Notes: generated from the letters alone by a model not told the origin. Positions 10,318 through 22,700 are shown, counted from the first letter of the stretch. The stretch: 64,000 nt of DNA from Kingdonia uniflora (GCA_014058105.1 JACGCM010001844.1:1364001-1428000), one strand, 5' to 3'. Numbers and translations: made by a program.

Positions 10318-11414
10318 CTAAGGATTTGAAATGGGGATTCCCTCTTCTGTCATAAGATAATATGATCTCAGGCCTGGGAGGTCTGTGATAATAAATGGAC
10401 TCTCCCAATTGTTGGCTAATTTTCTAGCGTAAGGCTCTTTGCGATGTTGATGAATCTCTTTAAGGATGAGATCGTCGATTTGGAAAGTACAATTTTTGAC
10501 TCGGCTGTTATACGATCTGGCTAGCATATAATGATATCGACCTAGGCTAGCGATGACGCATTTCCTGTTTCATCGATCATATTAAGATTGTAAGCCAATT
10601 CGAACTCATTTTCCCCGTCAGTCAGCTCGTGATCTCGAACTGGATGATGGTATTGAGAAGGAATGACGGTCTTAGTATCACAGGAAAGGAGGAATGGGGT
10701 GTATCTGGTTGACTGTCGGGGAGTGGTATGATATGCCCATAGGATATTAGGCAGCTTTCGAACCCAATTCCCTTTTTTCTGTGAGTGAAGTCATTTTTTG
10801 AGTCCATCCATGATAGTTTTGTTGATGATTTTGGCTTGGCCATTGCCTTGAGGATAGTAAGGATTGGATGGTGAGTGGAATATATATTGTTGGTGGAGGA
10901 AGGTTACAATTTTTTCTCTAACAAATTGGGGCCCGTTATCGAAACGAACTAGGTGGGGGAACCTAAACTGAGTGATGATGTATTCCAAAATAAAAGAGAT
11001 GACCTCTTCTTCTCTGGTTCGACATAATAAAACTTCTTTTACTCATTTCATAAAATAATCAGCAGCTACGAGTAGGTGATGGCAGTTACCTGGAAAGTTA
11101 GGGAATTCACCGACGAGATCAAGTGCCTATCTTTTGAATGGCCAGAACACCTTGCTTGCATGGAGTTCGAGCGTAGGGGAGCATATCATGTATCTATGTC
11201 TTTGGTAGGCATCACATTTACATGAGTACTCTTCTACTTGTTTGCGCATGCCAGACCAAAATACTCCTTCTGTAATAGCTCTGTTTGCTAGTGATTGACC
11301 TCCGACATGGGAGCCACAAGTTCTTTCATGTAGTTTACATAGCATTTTATCTGCTTTTAGTTTAGAGGCACTTGAGGTAGGGCCCCATGATGGAAAGGCA
11401 GTATAGTATACCAT
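10318..11414 (-). pseudogene. Integrase of Tat-2
   Basis: Integrase inserts the element cDNA into the host genome. The N-terminal zinc-binding part is at 11414-11127: LHERTCGSHVGG and then CKCDAYQRH, the HHCC module. The catalytic core includes FDNGPQFV and PYYPQGNGQAK at 10988-10791, giving the second Asp and the region before the Glu. The C-terminal part is at 10527-10318 (RVKNCTFQIDDLILKE, ANNWESPFII). The domain is in separate frames, so it is non-functional. The tail lacks a chromodomain, as expected for a non-chromovirus Tat element. Confidence 0.85.
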
Positions 11415-11451
11415 TTAGATTTGTGTAGCGTTTAGAGTTATTGATCAGCTG

Positions 11452-12010
11452 TCAGCGTTCTTTTGGATCTGCTGGAAGTAGTCTGTTGTAACTGTTATCG
11501 ACACCGAGGTAGGTTAAGAAAGGCTTTCGCCAATCATCGTCTCCCCCTTTATCGCCCCCAGTATTGATCTTGCATACATAAATGCGATCAATGCTGGGGG
11601 TTAAAATGATTTCGATCTGGAGATATCGAGCTTCTGTACTCAAGACCCCGGCTAGATATGCCAAGGAATCGACGTGTTTGTTTTCACCTCGAGGAAGATA
11701 ATTGAGAGTTGCTTTCACGAACTTGTTCATCCTATCTGTAACAAGGGCTGCATATTCAATCATCTTTCTATTCTTTTTATATTGCTCAGAGTAATGGTGG
11801 ACGATGAGTAGTGAATCTGTGTAAACTGAGAGATCGGGGACATCGAGCTCAAGAGTGAGGTCGAGACCATGAATAAGAGTTTCGTATTCGGTAACATTAT
11901 TTGAGGCCACAAAATCTAAGCGGATTAATTTCTCAATTTTTTCATTGGAAGGGGTAATAAATACGATTCCGATTCTAGACCCTGCGGGTGCTGTTGACCC
12001 ATCCGTAAGA
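11452..12010 (-). pseudogene. Second, archaeal-type RNase H domain of Tat-2
   Basis: The segment NNVTEYETLIHGLDLTLEL (about 11900-11845) followed by VYTDSLLIVHH and YLPRGENKHVDSLAYLA matches the extra RNase H module placed between the RT-linked RNase H and integrase in Tat-lineage elements. Catalytic candidates are the Glu of TEYE and the Asp of YTDS and HVDSLA. It would degrade RNA in RNA-DNA hybrids during reverse transcription. Upstream residues are in other frames. The same module is in Tat-4 at 52481-52860. Confidence 0.75.
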
Positions 12011-12110
12011 AGTCTTCACCCTTTTACTGTAATCTATTTAGCTCATTCGTCAATGGTTTGGAGGGTGGATCATCGAGAATTTCTTCTATAAGGTCAGGGT
12101 TATGCTCCTC

Positions 12111-12560
12111 TCACTCAGGATCTTCCACTGGAAAATCTGTAAGAAAATTGGCAATGGCCTGACCCTTCTCAGAATGACGTTGTTCAAACTTGATATCCTG
12201 TTCTCCCAAACTGACTGCCACTGTTACACTTTCCTTAATTTTTTCTTTCTTGGATAGAACTTCCCGAAGTGGGTAGTTCTTCATGACTTTGACTGAATGA
12301 GCTTGGAAGTAGTGCTTGAGTTTCTCTGAAGTGTAAACAAGAGTGAGAAGAAGTTTCTTAATTTTAGAATACCTCGTTTCTGTTGTAGTGAGGGATTTAC
12401 GGATGAAGTAGAATGGTTTCTCGATTTTCCCTTCAAAGCAAATGAGAACCGAGCTGAGTGTAGTATATGTGACTGTTAGGTAGATATTCAGTTCCTCATT
12501 ATTTATTGGGGTGCTCATTATGGGAGACCTCCCCAAATAGGTTTTGAGATCCTGAAAAGC
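12111..12560 (-). pseudogene. RT-linked RNase H of Tat-2
   Basis: This 141-residue stretch contains YLTVTYTTLSSVLICFEG, PFYFIRKSLTTTETRYSKI and LLTLVYTSEKLKHYFQAHSV, the standard gypsy RNase H following RT. The first catalytic Asp position is altered (usually LYLAVSxxAVSAVL). It is followed by an acidic linker ending DFPVEDPE before the second RNase H. Confidence 0.75.
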
Positions 12561-13430
12561 TATTTTGCATTCTGGTGTCCATGTGACCTCTGTATTTGGC
12601 TAAACTTTTCCTCATTTGGTACAACCGCGGAGTAATAGGAATAGCTAACGACAACGGTCTAAAGATTTCAAAATGAAACGGTTGATATCGGCAAACTTGC
12701 CGGCAAGTTTCTGAACGTCTTTCGTTATTTTTGGAGAAGGATGCTGAGGAGAGCCGGAATCTGATCTGGATCGGCCTCAATCCCCTTCTTGTTAATGAGA
12801 TGGTCTAGAAATTGGACAGAATGTACCCCGAATTGACACTTATCAGGGTTGAGACGCATCCTATAAGATCAAAGAATGTTGAATATAGTGTTTAGATCTG
12901 AGATGTGATTGGCTGACTATACGCTCTTGCACAAGAGATCGTCGATGGAGACTTCAACGACTTTCCCTAGATGTACTTTGAACATAGTAGTCATCAACCG
13001 TTGATATGTGGCACCTATATTTTTGAGTTCGAAGGGCATTACTTTGTAGCAATAAAGACCTCTTTCAGTTATGAAAGTTGTCTTTTCTTGATCTTCTTCC
13101 AAAAGTGGAATTTGATTGTATCCCGAAGCAGTATCTATCATAGATAGAAGGTCATGGCTTGCTGTAAAATCGAGGATCAGATGAATCTTGGAAAGAGGGA
13201 AACTATCCTTTAGAGTATGATTGTTCAGATCGGTAAAATCTACGCAAACTCAGACTTTTTCCTTCTTTTTTAGGACAGTGATCATATTGGATATCCAGTC
13301 TGGATATTTGGCTTCTCGAATGAATCCAACTTTGATCAATTTCTCAATCTCGGTGTTAACTTCATATCGAAGACGAGGTGATAGTCATTACTATTTCTGT
13401 TTGACCACCGTGGCATTGATGTTGATAGCC
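12561..13430 (-). pseudogene. Reverse transcriptase of Tat-2
   Basis: On the - strand from about 13400 the sequence reads EIEKLIKVGFIREAKYPDW, VDFTDLNNHTLKDSFPL, MIDTASGYNQIPLLEEDQ (13141) and then the catalytic box as VSIDDLLCKS (canonical YIDDMLVKS). LNPDKCQFGVHSVQFLDHLI follows at about 12840. The Tyr of YxDD is replaced by Ser, and stops lie at about 13245 and 12910, so it is dead. The order and motifs match plant Ty3/gypsy RT. Confidence 0.85.
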
Positions 13431-14310
13431 AATTTGTGACATGCCTTGGCCGGATCGACCCTAGACATTTCCTCAAAAGACTACGCAAAAACGTCTCGAT
13501 TTAGTTGCGAGAACTGAATGAGAGCATCATTTTTATCCTGAACCAGCTAGTACCAATGAAAGTACCTCTGCTAGGTCTATCAATGTTGATATATTCTGTG
13601 GGCTCCTCCATGGAAGGTTGATCGTTGAGGTGATCAGCTTCCTGTAATTGCTATGCAGCAAATCTTTCAGAAGTATTTAGGATAATAGGGATGGTATTTT
13701 TATAAGCTCAAGAGAGCTTCTGACTACCCTTGATCTCATAAATACCATTATCGTATTTGAATCGGAGTGTCTGATGATAGGTAGAAGCGATTGTTTCCAT
13801 GTTGTGAATCCAGCAGCGGCCCATAATCCTGAGATAACGGGATTTGGCATTGATGATTTAGAAGATGATGTTGATGGTGGCTGGTCCTGCGGTAATAGGT
13901 AAGATGATCTTGCCTACTCGTTCTTCTTTAGAACCGTTGAACCCACTAATATCGGTGTCGCTCTGAATAACTTGGTCGGCCAAACCCATTTGGTCGATAG
14001 TGCTCTGAAATAGAATCTCAATACCACTTCAAGTATCGATCATCGTCGTGTGCATAACAAACTTCTTCATTTTGAGCATTATTACTAACGCATCATGATG
14101 TAGAAATTTGGCATGACTAGTATTGCAATCTTCGAAGGAAATCCCAAGCCGGCGATTGCTCTACTCAGGAAGATGCTTGACTTCTTTGTCTTGAGGTGTG
14201 AGATCGTAGCATTCTGATAGTCTCCTGCGCTTAGATTAGTTAGAATTGGTGATCTGATTAATTTCAATCATGTTGCTGTGGTACATATGGTAAAGATGCT
14301 TCTCCTCAGA
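13431..14310 (-). pseudogene. Aspartic protease region of Tat-2
   Basis: On the - strand from 14267 this matches 58340-58920 of Tat-3. Shared features include HLKTKKSSIFLSRAIAG-like and TMIDT-SGIEILFQSTID at about 14045-14000, where a stop replaces one residue of the DTGSG-type active site. A segment around 13870-13800 matches MGRCWIHNM of Tat-3. Aspartic protease processes the Gag-Pol polyprotein. The tract 13431-13800 is the PR-RT linker with no recognisable motif. Confidence 0.65.
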
Positions 14311-15872
14311 TTAATCATTGACCTGAATAACTTCAAGCTGCTTCTTATAGCTTCCATCTTCGTATGATTCTAGGTCGAGAATATATTCGAACATCCGTCC
14401 CTCTTTAAAAATATACTCGAGCAACCTCTGTAAAGCATAACAATTTTCAATAGAATGATGGTTTACCTTATGATGCAGGCAATATGGTCGATTATTGATT
14501 GGTTCCAGTGGTTGGGAGACGCCGTAGATCTTATCCTTCAAAAGTAGTGGAAAAATTGTAGAGATTTGGACATTCATCTTTGGGAGGATGGGCTTGTTTG
14601 GCAGACCACCTTTCTGAGGGTAGTCAGTGTTACCCTTGGTGCGCTTCTGATCTCCCTGTTCTTCCTTTGGTTTAGTGTTTCGATCTATAGATGGACCTTT
14701 GGTGATGATGATGGATTTAGTAGATTTTTTTTGCTTAGACATCATCCTCTCTAGGTCGACGTAACTATTGATCTTGGTGATCATATCCTCTAAGGTTGCA
14801 GGTTTGTTGAGGAAGAGGTACTCTTTGGCCTTGCAATCGAGCTGGAGCGCATTGGTGAAAATAGTAACAACTATTTTATCATCGAGATTATCCACTTTAC
14901 ACGCAAGCTCTAAAAATTTCTTCACAAAAGTCTCGAGCTTATCCCCGTGTGACTGTTTGAGACTGATAAGAAAATACAAATTCTCCTCTTTGTCTCTATT
15001 GTGAGCATATATCTTGATAAACTGCTTTTGCAGCATGTCGAATATATATGGAGTCCTCAGGAGAGAGTCGAACCATCGGAGTAGTTCCTCCTGCAGTCCT
15101 GTGGAAAACAGACGACAGAGGATGTGGTTAAGATTAGAGTACAACCCTAATGAATCGCGGTACTGTTGAATGTACTCCTTCGGGTCGGTACCTTTGTATT
15201 TACAAATTTTTGGAGTATGGAAACCTTTCGGTATCTCTATATCGAATAGTTATTTGGCAATCGAACTTCCTTATAATTTTGTGATATCGTCGGCAGTACC
15301 CAGAACTTGTGCTTCGATAAACTCCTTAATTCGTAAGTCCATATGCTCTTTCGTGACGTAATGACGTGTTGGTTGAATCGCTGGATGAGGAGGTTGTAGA
15401 TGATGAGTACCAGTACCTTCACTCCAACGATCTCGTACTGGAACTTGATGTTGAGGTCGCTGATCTTCCTCCTGACAGATAGAAATTTGGTGACCCCGAC
15501 TAGCTTCGGATTGAACTTTACCCCCCAAATATATAGAGGGTTGTGGTTCATGCTGAAGATTCCTAGAAATATCTTTACTGGCAACTGATTATGACCACTT
15601 GTTAGAGGAGCCTACTGAGTATTTTGCAGAGCCTCTAGGGAAGTCTGCATTGTTGTTATCTAAAATTCATGTCGTTTGAGCGCTGTCAAATGAGCTTGTC
15701 GTTCTGTGTTGAGCTCTTTCTCACAGAGCTCCCGATCCTTAGTTAACAGAAGTTCGAGCCAGGCGCGTTTCTCTGTTTCGGCGTTGAGATTCACCCGTAA
15801 CTCTGTAAGTTACCCCGGCTCCATTGAAACATCGAGTTGGATGCCTGTAGCCGGTCGTCTAGAAGTAGCCAT
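14311..15872 (-). pseudogene. gag of Tat-2
   Basis: An ATG at 15872 opens MATSRRPATGIQLDVSMEPG, followed by an N-terminal charged helix. The retrotransposon gag domain is at 15144-14311: LQEELLRWFDSLLRTPYIF, NLYFLISLKQSHGDKLETFV and FTNALQLDCKAKEYLF. Near the end is a Cys-His knuckle, YCLHHKVNHHSIENCYALQ. The 277-residue main block is open, but the N-terminal third has stops and shifts. Tat-3 carries the same gag at 46118-47719. Confidence 0.8.
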
Positions 15873-15925
15873 GATTGAAAATTGTAGTGAAAGAATGCCT
15901 TAGGATATCGTAGAAATGCAATTTT

Positions 15926-15944
15926 TCCCACAGACGGCGCCAAA
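15926..15944 (-). other. Primer-binding site of Tat-2
   Basis: Next to the LTR end the - strand reads TTTGGCGCCGTCTGTGGGAA. The first nine bases of TGGCGCCGT complement the 3' end of plant tRNA-Asp (…ACGGCGCCA); the remainder differs. Confidence 0.65.
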
Positions 15945-16564
15945 TGAAATGGCCAAATTCCGTAAGCTCGAAATGGCTTGAAATTCACTATCATAGCAAT
16001 GAACATGCGACAATATTTTAATGGAAAACAGGAAATGGCACATGTGATTTTAGCGTGGAAAACCTCTGAATATGTAAAAAACCACGACCTCGAGTAGAGG
16101 ATTTTTATAAAAGTATATTTATTGCTTGAGGTGGATATCTTATTACAAGTGATCTCTAGATATAGAAATGCTTAAACCTTGTAACTAAAAAGTTTGAATG
16201 TTTCTGAGAATCTAGACAAGTAGTTTCTTGGTGATCTCTTGTGTAATTTTTTTGGTTCCTGCCTCTTCTGGAACCTCTTCCTTATATAGGCCTTCTCTGC
16301 AGCTCTTCAGTATGCTGGAGCACGTTCTCCGAACAATGTGGTTAGTAGCGGTTGACTGAATAACTATTGAGTTTGCAAGGGACAGGTGTCTTTCACTGGT
16401 TTAGGCTTTTCGATTTGAGTTTGGCCCACGTTCTTCACCAGTTCATGGTGTAGGTAAGAATGTTGACTGGAGAAGTTATGTTAAAAATGTGTGAGTCTGA
16501 GATGGAGGTAATTTGAACTGGCGACATCTCAATTTTAGGTAAGATCGAGGGATAGGTCCCTACA
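15945..16564 (-). repeat. 5' LTR of Tat-2, 620 bp
   Basis: On the - strand it starts TGTAGGGACC (16564) and ends GGCCATTTCA (15945), giving TG...CA ends. It matches the truncated LTR at 2717-3106 and, more distantly, the LTRs at 23718-24292 and 45443-46039. Confidence 0.9.
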
Positions 16565-16781
16565 GAGCCGAGCTTCAAATAAAAACTACAGAACCAAGGA
16601 CGTTAGTGCTTGAACCAACTCTTCAAATAGAAGGCCTTTTTAGGGCCAAGAAATGATGATTGTGCAGGGGCAGATTTTCAATCTCCGTCTTCCCACTCCA
16701 CCACCATCGCCGCCTCCTTTGTAATCCCCACCAACAAAACATTGGTAGAGATAAAGAGGAGTCATACCTTAGAATCTAATC

Positions 16782-16990
16782 CTACGCAAGATACCGGCGA
16801 TACTGTTTCGCAGTTACACCGATCCCCACATCTGTCTCCTCAACCTTGTCCTCCGCAAGGATGCGAAGACACCTCCGACGTTGCTCACCTGTCAAAATAA
16901 CATAATAAATCTCCACATGCACTAAAAATCTTCCTCAACTTCAATCGTTTCTTCTTCCAACATACCTTGATATGTCGGTAGAACATGAAT
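16782..16990 (-). pseudogene. Tat-1 copy of the small conserved antisense ORF
   Basis: On the - strand it reads LPTYQGMLEEETIEVEEDF, a stop, then after a one-base shift LTGEQRRRCLRILAEDKV and DVGIGVTAKQYRRYLA ending at 16782. This parallels 3537-3746 of Tat-2 residue by residue. Unknown function. Confidence 0.45.
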
Positions 16991-17163
16991 TGGGGTGGGT
17001 AACTCCAAAGATTAATCCCCGAAGTATCTCAGTTTAAATCTTTGCATTTCAGCAGTGAATCTCTCTTCATACACCATTCTCTAGGTCCTCACCATTATCA
17101 CTCAAGAATTCTAAAGGATTTTTTAACAACAGCGTACTTTGCCAAAATTCATAGAACGTGTAC

Positions 17164-17176
17164 TTTATATATAACC
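17164..17176 (-). promoter_or_regulatory. Candidate antisense TATA box of Tat-1
   Basis: The - strand reads GGTTATATATAAAG, aligned with the Tat-2 box at 3368-3379. With the LINE removed it is about 272 bp from the 3' LTR. Confidence 0.45.
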
Positions 17177-17468
17177 CTCGTATTTAATACGCATGTACAT
17201 TTCCAAAGCAGTCATCATCACAACAGAACCACTATCGGAACCCTATGCGTCCATTACATCAATACTTTCCATCGTCATTCAATGCAGATACATCCCTCCA
17301 TACAAAACAAATACCCATTTCCATACCAGTTAAGCCAACATTAAAAGGGTAATCGTAAAAAATAGTTTTCTAGTTTACCAAATAAGCAGATAAGATGATG
17401 CACCATAGGAGTGATGCGTGATGCAATTTTTTTTACCAAGACCACCAAACCCTAAGTAATCAATCATA

Positions 17469-19183
17469 ATGGAGATGGATATTGCAACTCTCAAGCTCCT
17501 TCAAGACATCATCACCCGAGGAATCTATTCGATAGGAGGAGAGGAATTGCTGGATACTAATCACCATACAATCAATCCCACCGAAACCCTAAAACTGCAA
17601 TCAACCCTCACGAAGAATACTGATGCAACAACAAACAACAATCCAACTCCGACTATACCTTCAGCAATAGATAATCGGAGAGATGCTGCTCATGTTTTGT
17701 ATGGGACTTAAGCCATACAGAGAAAAATCCCTGACACCATTTTAGCACATACGACTCAAGAATGAGTTGTCAGCCCCTGGGGATTCATGGGTAAGGCTGT
17801 GGGGGAAGCAAACACCACGAAGGCAATCCAACCAGAACAAGAACTTATGGGAAACCAGGCTATGGGGAGGGTTTATACTTCCCATGGTAACATCCCTGGC
17901 CCAAATGGAGGAACACCACACCAAACGTTGGCTAACAAGGTTCAAGGAAAAGTAACAGAAAGCAAAGAACCGACTTGGTTTATTTTAGTTGGAATAAGAG
18001 GAGACACCAATTATCTCAATCCTAAGGGCTAAATTGTCTGAAGGTATCTCAACATATCAATACAGTCTCATCGACTGGTTGGACCTACAGAAGATCAAGC
18101 TTGTAACGATACAAGCATACGCAAGAAAAAATTGGAAGAATAAGGGCACATGCAAATTGATTCAGATAGGTAAAAGGTTCTTTATTATCAAACTGGAGTT
18201 CGAGGAGGACAAGATTTACATATGGAGTAGAGGGCCCTGGATGATCGAACAAATGCCTATGAGACTTATGTCATGGAACCCATTCTTTTCGGTTAATAGA
18301 CATTGTAATTCAAATGCTCTTATTTGGTATAAATTCCCTGGGTTTCCTAGAAATGTGGAGCAAAAAATTTTATCATGTCACTTGGGAAAACGCTTGGAAT
18401 TCCTATTTAGCTCGATCACTCAACACGAAATCAAGACTATGGATACCATGCGAATGTGCTAGTTGATATCGACCTGTCGAAACCAATTTCTAACCACATT
18501 TTTCTTGAGGTGGAGAGCAACATCATCAAACATGAAGTACTGCTACATCAAGTCCCAAAATACTGTAATCACTACAAAAATGTTGGGCACATTATTGCCG
18601 AATGCAAAATAGTACAAAAGGTATTTCGACTGAATGACTCAGATCTAAACAAGAACAAGCCAAAGATAGAACAAGGAGGTGCTAAGGGTAGCAGGGGCAA
18701 CCAAGGCGTCATAATCCATGAGAAGCAACCCCAAACCAAGGATATGGGAAGAAAAAACACTGATATTGCAAGTAAACATACTTACTTACATGAGACACTG
18801 GAAGAGAGTAGTACGACTTCATCACCAATTTACCCCTAGGCATGCCAATGCCAGTGAATCATTTGCACCAGCATGAAAAAATTCCTGCAAACTCTGAATG
18901 GTCACGAACAAAGAGCAGCAGCAAACAACCCACATCACCCAAAGAGAACAGCGATGCTAGCATATTAAATAAGTTTGCAACACTAAGGGACCTGAAGGCA
19001 GATATGGAACAGTCCAACTCGGCACCGTCAGGAGAGAAGGATAACAACCCGAGTCTTCCAGGGGAGAAACGCACAAAATACGTAGAGATCCTAATATCAC
19101 CACTATCGGAGTATGTAGATAATACAACATCCACAAATAGTGCAAAGAAACCACCAATAACTAAATTTTTTGATGAGGGATAG
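17469..19183 (+). pseudogene. LINE ORF1 (DUF4283-like RNA-binding protein)
   Basis: It starts at MEMDIATLKLLQDII (17469). After frame changes the central part (18034-18462) reads LIDWLDLQKIKLVTIQAY, KRFFIIKLEFEEDKIYIWSR, GPWMIEQMPMRLMSWNPFF and WYKFPGFPRNV, the typical DUF4283 layout of plant LINE ORF1. At 18555-18605 CNHYKNVGHIIAEC is a CCHC knuckle whose second Cys is Tyr. The Ser/Lys-rich tail runs to the stop at 19183. ORF1 proteins bind the LINE RNA. Confidence 0.75.
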
Positions 19184-19315
19184 ACTTATTTGTAGGCGAT
19201 ACATGAGGTCTGGCACAACCTAGACCCCGTAAGTTAGGCAGATAAAATGGAACAGGAAGAACAACTGCAGCTTGGCCCTAACCCCAAAAATTAGACAGTC
19301 TGCCCGCAAAGATTA

Positions 19316-20035
19316 ATGAAAGTTCTCTTTTGGAATGTCCGAGGGCTGGGGAACAGAAAAACAACTCAAAATCTCATAAAAACAACTGCAAGAATACGAC
19401 CAGACATAGTGGGCATTGCTGAACCAAAAATATTCTGTAAGGACTTTGTTCTGCCGGGGTATGAAACCAAAATCATTACCAATGAATTTGATGGGGAGAA
19501 AGGTAACATATGGATTCTATGGAGCAAAGGAAGGCCTAAATCTGGCATTATTGAGCTTTCGAAATAACATATTACGGTGTAATACTTGGAGTGCTGCTTC
19601 TCATTTGTTCATGCAGACTGCAACAGAATTAATAGGTTGGAGCTTTGGGCTAACCTCTCTAGTTTTGCTGCAACCAATACAAAACCATGGATATGCATTG
19701 AAGACTTTAATGTGATGTTGCGAACCTTAGAGAAATGGGGGAGAAGACCATCCTAACTTAACGCAGTAATGGACTTCAATAATTTTTTGGATACTGCTCG
19801 GCTATCAGTGAGTCTCTCTTCAGGACTTAGTTTACCTTGAGCAATGCTCAAAGTAGAATTAACCAAACTCTGGTGGTCATGGATAGATGTTTACAGAATG
19901 CAGAATGGCAGACCAAATTTACGTGTTGGAGAATGAAGGTGATGCCTAGAACCCATTCCGACCATTCACTAATTATGGGTAAATGCTGCCAAGTTCCTAG
20001 GCCGCATAACATCCCGTTCCGGTACCTTCAGTCTT
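19316..20035 (+). pseudogene. LINE ORF2 endonuclease domain
   Basis: MKVLFWNVRGLGNRKTTQNL at 19316 is the standard start of the plant LINE apurinic-like endonuclease (the Asn of WNVRG), then DIVGIAEPKIF with the catalytic Glu. The frame breaks at 19567 and fragments continue (LIGWSFGLTSL, HSDHSLIMG near 19960 with the SDH motif). It nicks target DNA for target-primed reverse transcription. Inactive. Confidence 0.8.
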
Positions 20036-22700
20036 GAGAAAAGGAACCTTGGTTTGAGGCCCTGATTACTAATAGCTGGGGGCAGCTGCTGCATGCTGCT
20101 CCACTATTTTGTCTTATGTTGAAGCTAAGACACCTAAAAACATACATTAAGCTGTGAAGAGAGAATTTTGTAACCCACCAAAAAAAACAAAACGAGACTA
20201 GAGAGAGGTGCTGTAACTCCAACTCCAATTGGAAGAAGATATCACCAATGATCTAATTGCAAAGAGATTTCTTGCCCAAACAAAACTACTCAATAGATCG
20301 GGGGATATAGAAGAAGTGTATTGGAGGCAAAAGTCGAGGATTCAATGGCTTCACGCAGGAGACATAATACCAAATACTTTCGCGTAACTATAAAGGCTCG
20401 GAATGCCAAAGCTCTTATCACAGAAATAAAGGACGATATGGGACGAAACATTACTAGCCACACCAGCATCCAAAAACACATCGTCCAATACTACACCTAT
20501 AAATTCTTGGTAACAGAAACTCAACATTACCCATCACTATTTGTACATCTCCCCCAGCAAGTGTTAGAGGAGGGAAATACACATCTCACCTCAGTCCTAA
20601 TTAATGATGAGATACAGGAGGTGATTTTCTCCATGGACAGCAACAGCGTACCCAGTCTAGATGGGTTTTTAAGAGCTTTTTAAAAAAAATACTAGGATAC
20701 GCTGCGTACGGACATTTAATCAGGGATATCCTCATTTTTCTGCGATGGTATGATCCCTCTGACCTTTAACTCGAATATCATTGTCTTGATTCCAAAAATC
20801 AGTAACCCATCCTCTATTCCGTACTACAGACCGATTTATCTTAGTAACTTTCTTTTTAAAGTTATTACGAAAATACTAGCCACGAGGCTCTCTCCAATTG
20901 CAGATAGATGTGTTACAAGGGACTAGAGTGTATTTATAAAAAAATCAAAACATACACAACAACATCTATATGGTGTCTGAAATGGTTAATGAGATGAAAA
21001 TCAAGAAAAAGAATGGCAATGCGGCTCTCAAGATTGATATCAGTCAAGCATACGATACTGTAAGCTGGACATTCCTCATCAACACCTTAAGAGCTTTTGG
21101 GTTTGACTAGAAATTTTGTAACTAGATTCAGACGATTATCAATATAGTAGTATGATCTTTATCCTTGTGAATGGAAGTCTGTCTGGGTTCTTTCAAATGT
21201 CTCAGGGCCTCAAGTAGGGGGACCCTCTCTCCCCAATCCTCTTTATAATTACAGAAGACATTCTTAGTATCAATCTCCACAGAGTAAGGGAACAAGGCAG
21301 AATACAAACTATGGTATCAACAAAGCTGACGCACAGCCACACTCACCTTCTATTTGTAGATGATATTTTTTTGTTTGTAAACGGGAACACCAAATGCCTG
21401 AAACAGCTTAAGCTCCTCCTAATAGATTATCAGGTGGCATCTGGGCAAGAGATCAGTGTGGCCAAAAACAAGATTTTCATGAGCAGTATTCCTCTTACCC
21501 GAAGAAGAATTGCCTCAGATATATTTGGCTTCAAAGAGGGAACGTTCCCCAAAACATATTTGGGCATCCCACTTATACATGGGAGGGTTACAAACCAAGC
21601 TATTATACCGCTTATTAAAAAGATATGAAAGAAGACTAATAGCTGGACTGGAAGTATGATTTCTTTTCAGGGAAGAGTTACTCTAGCAAAATTTGTCCTT
21701 AACAGTTTCCCCATTCATAATATGGTAATTTACAGGTGGCCTCTGTCGCTTATAAAAGAGGGGGGCAACATCATTAGGAACTATATCTGGACGGGAGACC
21801 CGACAAAGAGGAAAGGAGTGACATTGAAGTGGGAGAAAGTCTTCAAATCGGTAAAAGAAGGGGGACTTGGAGTTCAAATTCTGGGGGAAGTAAATAACGC
21901 AATGCTCTACAAACTGCACTGGATCTTCAAACAAGGTATAGAAGAATGGACAAAAAATTTAAAATCCAAATTCAGCAGTAAGAGCAGAGGCCCAATTCAT
22001 TTCCACAAACCCTCTTCTATATGGAACGACATTCAAACAAGAGCTGCACTTTCAGAACCTCACATTGGTTGGCTTATCAGAAATGGAACACAAATTGATT
22101 TCTGGAGAGACACTTGGGCGACAGACGTTCCTATCATGGAATACATCGACTTGTCTAGGCACTTGTGGAAAAAATGTACGTCAAAACTAAGCAACTTCAT
22201 CAACCCACAAGGTTGGAATGTCCCTAATGATATCCGCCTTCTCCTCCTTGCCTTGGGAATATACATACAACAAATTCATTGTAACCTAAATGCGCATGGC
22301 ACAATGATCTGGAAGCCAGACCTACACGATGTGTTCATAATCAAGAATGCTTTTGATGCTCTCTGTAGAAGAGATGACACGGCATGGTGGTGGAAATATG
22401 TGTGGAGTAAAGTAATCCACCCGAGACTGGGAGGCTTTGCATGACGTCTGCTGAACTATCTCTTGCTTATGGACGGCATCATCAGAAAGAAAGGCATAAC
22501 CTTGGCCTTGGTCTGTCACCAATACCACAACAACTCAAAAACGGAAACACATACACTACTACATTGCCCCCCTGCTGCCTCTCTCTGGCAAAGGTCTACA
22601 AACTGCTTCTCCTATAATCTTATTACACCTACAGATACTTGGAGAGCCATTCTGGAAAGAGAAAAATCGTCTAACCTATATATTAAATACTTATGGGTTG
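20036..22700 (+). pseudogene. LINE ORF2 reverse transcriptase and zinc-binding region
   Basis: Before the fingers there is RRRHNTKYFRVTIKARNAK at about 20345. The palm includes ALKIDISQAYDTVSWTFL at about 21025 and HLLFVDDIFLFVNGN at about 21345, the (F)VDD catalytic box, then FPKTYLGIPLIHGRVT at 21560. The thumb part (21656-22444) contains GNIIRNYIWTGDPTKRKG and VKEGGLGVQ. The downstream piece has TETHTLLHCPPAASLW, the C-terminal zinc-binding domain of plant LINEs. Several shifts and stops make it inactive. Confidence 0.8.

Larger units (their letters stand above)
2717..16564 (-). mobile_element. Tat-type Ty3/gypsy LTR retrotransposon Tat-2
   Basis: This is a - strand element of about 13.8 kb inserted in Tat-1. 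Reading right to left it has the 5' LTR (16564-15945), a primer-binding site, gag, protease, RT, RNase H, a second archaeal-type RNase H, integrase, 161-bp tandem repeats, a long gene on the opposite strand (5332-9543), a small antisense ORF (3537-3746), a polypurine tract and a truncated 3' LTR (3106-2717). The extra RNase H plus an antisense ORF 3' of integrase are characteristic of the Tat lineage (Ogre, Grande, Retand types). Every pol domain has stops or frameshifts. Sequence right of the 5' LTR continues Tat-1, so Tat-2 landed in a relative in the opposite orientation. Confidence 0.85.
16565..17345 (+). mobile_element. Middle fragment of Tat-1 (3' region)
   Basis: Its reverse complement aligns with 3290-3975 of Tat-2, including the candidate TATA box, the conserved GAAATGCAAAG and the small LAEDKV ORF. 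It continues Tat-1 after the Tat-2 insertion and is interrupted at 17345 by the LINE. Apparent + strand ORFs here are mirror images of the antisense leader. Confidence 0.75.

Noticed and set aside
17042..17344. 100-codon + strand frame
   Set aside because: Lies on the opposite strand of the Tat-1 antisense leader, His/Ser-rich by composition, cut at the LINE insertion point.
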